Assembly (NCBI GenBank): GCA_009773455.1
Contig: WSXU01000024.1
Location: forward strand, 1-64,000
DNA: 64,000 bases
Reading direction: 5' to 3'
From: Bacteroidota bacterium
Lineage (GTDB): Bacteria; Bacteroidota; Bacteroidia; Bacteroidales; Lentimicrobiaceae
The notes under the pieces were generated by a model that was given only the letters and a program-made list of their open reading frames with translations, was not told where the DNA came from and ran no database searches. The position numbers were made by a program, and so were the translations under genes. Shown piece by piece: positions 60,513-64,000 of the stretch; within the stretch, counting starts at the first letter, position 1; every line of letters starts with the position of its first letter.

Positions 60513-61760
60513 ATGAAAAAACAAAATCTTATTTTATTCTGTCTGAGCTGCATGTTGATGGCCAATGCCCAGAACCAGCCCTCACAGAAAGGCACCTTTA
60601 AATTTTACGAGCCGGGCTATTACCAAAATTCAATCCTGAAAGGCATTGAAAAGTTCGAAACTGCCCAGGAACCTGCGAAACAGGCCGGTACCTTTAAACT
60701 TGACCCGGCCGGTCTCAACATTCCAACCAATAAGAGTGCCTTTAAATCCATCTGGCATCTTCCCCCGGTTTCTCAGGGCAATACCAATACCTGCTGGAGC
60801 TATTCAGCCACTTCGATGCTGGAATCTGAAATATTCAGGCTTACCCGGCAGGAGGTCAAGCTTTCTGAGATGTTTACAGTCTATTGTGAATACATCGAAA
60901 GGGCCGAACAGTTTATCAGAACACGTGGAAAGATCAACATTGGCGAAGGCTCCGAAATGAATGCGGTGATCAAGGTGATGAAAAAATACGGGGCCATGCC
61001 CTATTCATCATTTTCAGGCCTTCAGCCAGGTCAGGAATTCCAGTCGCACGAGAAGATGTTCAACGAGATCAAGGCATTCCTCGACGGCCTTAAAGTCCGC
61101 AACGCCTGGGATGAGGCTTCGGCTGTAAGTACAGTAAAAAGTATTATGCATCATTATATGGGCGTTCCACCGGCATCTGTCAACATGAATGGCAAGGAGT
61201 ATACACCCCGTGAATACCTTACCGGAATCCTCCGCATCAACCCTGACGACTATGTTGATGTTTTGTCCTATATGCAGCAGCCTTACTGGAAACAGGTAAG
61301 TTTTGACGTTCCTGACAACTGGTGGGGTGATGAAAGTTATTACAATATTCCGCTGGATGATTATATGAAGATTCTTAAGAAATCGCTCAAAGCAGGCATT
61401 ACGGTTTCCATCGCCGGGGATGTTTCGGAAGCCGGTTTTCTGGCCCGTGAAGCCAATGCGGCACTTGTCCCCTCATTTGATATTCCTTCAACAGCAATCG
61501 ATGAAAATGCGCGTCAATTCCGCTTCAGCAACGGTACTACGACCGATGATCACGGATTGCATGTGGTTGGCTATCTTGAGAAAGACGGCGTTACATGGTA
61601 CCTGGTGAAGGACTCAGGTGCTGGTTCCAGAACAGGGGGTATTGAGAAAAACATCAATTTCGGATACTATTTCTTCCATGAAGATTATGTAAAACTGAAA
61701 ATGATGACCTTCCTGGTGCATAAAGAAGTGATGAAGGACTTACTTCCGAAGTTTCGTTAA
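60513..61760 (+). CDS. C1 family (bleomycin hydrolase/PepC-like) cysteine peptidase, exported
   Basis: A 415-residue protein with a signal peptide (LILFCLSCMLMANAQ). The papain-like core has the oxyanion Gln and nucleophile Cys94 in SQGNTNTCWSYSATSMLE, and His350 in DHGLHVVGY. The usual third residue Asn (xNSWG) reads Asp in LVKDSGAG. The general layout matches aminopeptidase C/bleomycin hydrolase, a family normally cytoplasmic in other bacteria. It stands alone. Confidence 0.88.
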   Translation: MKKQNLILFCLSCMLMANAQNQPSQKGTFKFYEPGYYQNSILKGIEKFETAQEPAKQAGTFKLDPAGLNIPTNKSAFKSIWHLPPVSQGNTNTCWSYSATSMLESEIFRLTRQEVKLSEMFTVYCEYIERAEQFIRTRGKINIGEGSEMNAVIKVMKKYGAMPYSSFSGLQPGQEFQSHEKMFNEIKAFLDGLKVRNAWDEASAVSTVKSIMHHYMGVPPASVNMNGKEYTPREYLTGILRINPDDYVDVLSYMQQPYWKQVSFDVPDNWWGDESYYNIPLDDYMKILKKSLKAGITVSIAGDVSEAGFLAREANAALVPSFDIPSTAIDENARQFRFSNGTTTDDHGLHVVGYLEKDGVTWYLVKDSGAGSRTGGIEKNINFGYYFFHEDYVKLKMMTFLVHKEVMKDLLPKFR

Positions 61761-61953
61761 AAAAATTCTCGCAAACCGGCTGGCAGGGATGCCAGGACAT
61801 GATGCAGGAATTAATTTCCTTACAGGAGCAATTGGTTTTAGAACATTGTTTGCCAGGTATTTCAAAAACCTGCATTAAAGCCGGAATACACAATCAGGTA
61901 TATCTTAGCGTCATCGCGTCATTGCGTGAATACTATAAAAAAATACAGACAAA

Positions 61954-62601
61954 TTGCCAACACACATCCGGAAACTGATCAGCGAAGGGGAACATCAGCA
62001 ACTTGACTTTAAGTTCGGAATTACCGACTCGAAGAAGATTGCCCGCTCCCTGGCTGCATTCGCCAATACCGATGGCGGAAGACTGCTGCTTGGTGTCAAG
62101 GACAACGGAACCATTGCCGGAGTGAGGTCTGACGAAGAATACTATATGGTTGAGGCCGGGGCCAGCCTTTACTGCAGGCCTGAAGTTTATTTTGAAATGA
62201 AAGAATGGGAAGAGAATGGTAAAGCTGTGCTCGAAATTATAATCCCGAAAAGTTTCGCCGGACCACATTCTGCCCCGGATAAAGAAGGAATTTATCGTGT
62301 TTTTGTGAGAGTTGGAGATGAGAATTACCCTGCCAACGGGGTTTTGCGTAAAGTATGGAACAAACAGAAAGATCCGAAAGGAGTCTGTATTGAATATACG
62401 GTTATAGAGCGCACCCTGCTTGCTTACCTCGAAATTCATGAAATCATTACGCTTCAGGCGTTTAAAAAGCTTTCAGGGTATTCAAAACAGCGATGTGAAC
62501 ACATACTGGCCGACTTTATTGTCCTGAACATCATTAAGCTCAATTATTCGGCTACCGGTGAGTTTTATACACTAAACCCGGATTACCGGTTCGATCAGTG
62601 A
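61954..62601 (+). CDS. AlbA_2 / Schlafen-type putative DNA- or RNA-binding domain protein
   Basis: A 215-residue protein. The AlbA_2 domain is recognisable by EHQQLDFKFGI near the N-terminus, ARSLAAFANTDGGRLLLGVKDNGTIAGV and RVGDENYPANG. The C-terminal 70 residues look like a winged helix (LLAYLEIHEIITLQAFKKLSGYSKQRCEHIL). Proteins of this type act as regulators or, in Schlafen-like enzymes, as nucleases; the role here is open. The frame opens with TTG at 61954, since a stop lies 18 bases upstream and no ATG intervenes. Confidence 0.8.
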   Translation: MPTHIRKLISEGEHQQLDFKFGITDSKKIARSLAAFANTDGGRLLLGVKDNGTIAGVRSDEEYYMVEAGASLYCRPEVYFEMKEWEENGKAVLEIIIPKSFAGPHSAPDKEGIYRVFVRVGDENYPANGVLRKVWNKQKDPKGVCIEYTVIERTLLAYLEIHEIITLQAFKKLSGYSKQRCEHILADFIVLNIIKLNYSATGEFYTLNPDYRFDQ

Positions 62602-62621
62602 CAGGAAATGAAGAATGACAA

Positions 62622-62790
62622 TTTCGATTTACGATTTACGATTTACGATTTTAGATTGCTGAATACCAGGAGACTATACTGACCTTTAATTCTGCAAAGT
62701 AATGGTTGGGTTGTCCTTATTCAGAATTCCAACAATCCAATATTTCAACATTCCAACATTCCAACATTCCATTAATCCAATCTTCCAACA
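62622..62790. repeat. Short tandem arrays (ATTTACG and AACATTCC)
   Basis: ATTTACG heptamers at about 62625-62651 and AACATTCC octamers at about 62742-62770, with degenerate copies to 62790. No gene in the 62602-62827 gap. Confidence 0.8.
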
Positions 62791-62827
62791 TTCCTGAATT
62801 CCATTACCATCTTTAAACCAACTACAA

Positions 62828-63322
62828 ATGAAACGCATCGGACTACTCTCAGATACACACAGCTACATTCATCCGAAAGTCTCTGTTTTCTTTGCTGAAT
62901 GCCATGAGATCTGGCATGCCGGTGACATCGGCGACCTGGAAACTGCAAAAATCCTGGCATCCATCAAGCCACTGAAAGCCGTTGTGGGAAACATTGACGG
63001 AAATGATCTGAAAGCATTTTATCCGGTTTTTCATGACTTTATGTGTGAAAATGTGAAGGTGTTGATGATGCACATCGGTGGATACCCGGGAAAATATACA
63101 AAAGAAGCCAGGCAGCTGATCCGGGAAACCAGTCCGAATCTCTTCATTACCGGTCATTCTCATATCCTGAAAGTGATCAATGATCCGAAAAACAACCTGT
63201 TACATATAAATCCGGGTGCAGCCGGAAAACAGGGGTTACACCAGGTTGGTACCCTGGTCAGGTTCACCATCGACGGTGAAGATATCCGTGATCTTGAAAT
63301 AATGGAACTTCCGCGGAAATAA
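62828..63322 (+). CDS. YfcE/MJ0936-family metallophosphoesterase
   Basis: A 164-residue protein with the dimetal motifs GLLSDTHSYIH, HAGDIGD, VVGNIDGND and FITGHSHI, then a C-terminal LLHINPGAAGKQG. It hydrolyses phosphodiesters in vitro in known members; the natural substrate is unknown. It ends 3 bases from the convergent DUF4293 gene. Confidence 0.92.
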   Translation: MKRIGLLSDTHSYIHPKVSVFFAECHEIWHAGDIGDLETAKILASIKPLKAVVGNIDGNDLKAFYPVFHDFMCENVKVLMMHIGGYPGKYTKEARQLIRETSPNLFITGHSHILKVINDPKNNLLHINPGAAGKQGLHQVGTLVRFTIDGEDIRDLEIMELPRK

Positions 63323-63325
63323 TTG

Positions 63326-63799
63326 TTAGCGGAGTCTGTCGGCAGCCCTTACCAGTTTATCATCCTTCATGATTCCCCGGTTTGCAAGCACAAACATAAC
63401 CAGCGAAACCAGCAACAGATAGATTCCGGCATGGTTGAAATCCGGTACAGTTGAAGATACCTTTGCCAGCATGTTGGCATAATAAAAGAAAATAAGTGCA
63501 ATTTCGACGAGAACAAGAACAATCCCAAGCCGCACCAGTTTCATCTGTGATTTCCTGTTTTTGAAAAGGAAAATAGCAGTAACAGCAAGTATTATCGAAA
63601 GCACAGCCATTACCTGCAACGGAAGCAGCATAGAGCCGTTAATACCAAGTTGCGGGGATGAATTGTCTTTGATTCCCTTCAGGTAGATTTCGAGCCAGAT
63701 CTGAGCGTCGTTGAGATAGGTTATGATGGGAAAAAAGAATGCAATGGCAATGGCTGCTGCGGCGATGGCAAGATAAAGGGATTGAAGGCGTTGTATCAT
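63326..63799 (-). CDS. DUF4293 family membrane protein
   Basis: A 157-residue protein with four hydrophobic segments (about 6-24, 58-77, 84-104 and 117-138). The start MIQRLQSLYLAIAA with FFPII is the hallmark of the Bacteroidota-specific DUF4293 family. The function is unknown; the protein sits in the inner membrane. A promoter box lies at 63820. Confidence 0.85.
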   Translation of the reverse strand: MIQRLQSLYLAIAAAAIAIAFFFPIITYLNDAQIWLEIYLKGIKDNSSPQLGINGSMLLPLQVMAVLSIILAVTAIFLFKNRKSQMKLVRLGIVLVLVEIALIFFYYANMLAKVSSTVPDFNHAGIYLLLVSLVMFVLANRGIMKDDKLVRAADRLR

Positions 63800-63819
63800 G
63801 ACTTGATTTCTTTAGCGCA

Positions 63820-63827
63820 CAAAGATA
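63820..63827 (-). promoter_or_regulatory. -7 box (TATCTTTG) of the DUF4293 gene
   Basis: Exact TAnnTTTG on the minus strand, 20 bases upstream of the ATG at 63799, giving a very short leader. Confidence 0.7.
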
Positions 63828-63957
63828 AAGACAAGTTGGCAAAGCCCATAACGTTAATCCAAATAATGCATTCTGATTTTCCGTAATTGAGAAATCTAAA
63901 TGAACATACATTCTGTGACAGTTTTATTTCAGGTTTCGCTGTTCAGGTATAATGAGT

Positions 63958-63965
63958 TATCTTTG
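63958..63965 (+). promoter_or_regulatory. -7 box (TATCTTTG) for a gene right of the window
   Basis: Exact TAnnTTTG on the plus strand, 35 bases from the window end; the transcribed gene lies outside. Confidence 0.6.
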
Positions 63966-64000
63966 CAGACTTTCCGGTTACAACCTGGAAATCCTGCGAT

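Noticed and set aside
1-64000. Retron, diversity-generating element, secondary-metabolite cluster or SusC/SusD polysaccharide locus
   Set aside because: I saw no reverse transcriptase, template/variable repeat, synthase modules or SusC/SusD pair.

Overview
The window looks like chromosomal DNA of a member of the Bacteroidota, probably Bacteroidales-like. The evidence is C-terminal type IX secretion sorting domains on three large secreted proteins, the Bacteroidota promoter box TAnnTTTG upstream of many genes, Bacteroidota-restricted small families (DUF4293, probable DUF6146), an NDH-2, many signal-peptide/lipoprotein starts and few Shine-Dalgarno sites. The species cannot be named from the sequence.

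Region A (1 to about 11490) is one end of an integrated mobile element, most likely a prophage or phage-like island. It abuts the 3' end of a tRNA-Gly(CCC) gene at 11491-11562, and its tyrosine integrase lies directly beside that tRNA. The other end is outside the window. The leftmost genes (minus strand, 1721 down to 37) form a compact early-type operon with 4-base overlaps, two HTH proteins and an embedded, oddly built tRNA-Met. Next comes a control region with two related repressor-like proteins, one with an S24 self-cleavage domain and one with a coiled coil. Two near-identical minus-strand promoters here are flanked by TTTGTTTGATTT-type operator repeats. An AT-rich cargo block (about 1740-10140) carries small membrane proteins, a 433-aa orphan membrane protein, a zinc ribbon, a two-TM coiled-coil protein and a two-gene restriction-modification system. 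In that system the methylase carries its own PD-(D/E)XK nuclease domain, as in BcgI-like enzymes.

Region B (11563-35650) is a host region rich in alpha-glucan metabolism. It encodes an MFS sugar transporter, amylomaltase MalQ, a beta-phosphoglucomutase/GH65 phosphorylase fusion, two uridine-kinase-like P-loop proteins (one with a damaged Walker A), a GH13 lipoprotein and a GH31 alpha-glucosidase. Around them lie a fasciclin lipoprotein, NDH-2, a CotH-type secreted protein, phosphofructokinase divergent from methylglyoxal synthase, and an M16 peptidase pair. Together these suggest maltodextrin uptake, phosphorolysis and glycolysis with a methylglyoxal bypass. Intergenic spaces hold period-7/8 tandem arrays and a nested inverted repeat.

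Region C (35651-64000) is housekeeping and secreted-protein chromosome. It encodes a hybrid histidine kinase, an S9 peptidase, a T9SS propeller protein, MiaA, a CCA-adding-type enzyme, and an isocitrate dehydrogenase-family / degenerate HD / aconitase-family operon. It also holds a C10 peptidase with Asp-box repeats, ArgS, a cyclic-2,3-diphosphoglycerate-synthetase-like GTPase, PyrB-PyrI, a C1 peptidase, an AlbA-domain protein, a YfcE-like phosphoesterase and DUF4293.

The most unusual material is the phage-like control region with its tRNA, the self-contained restriction module with neighbouring orphan membrane genes, the decayed kinase paralogue, and the operon with the degenerate HD protein. 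I found no clear evidence of an entirely new system. The AT-rich cargo block (3992-10065) is the best place to look for one.
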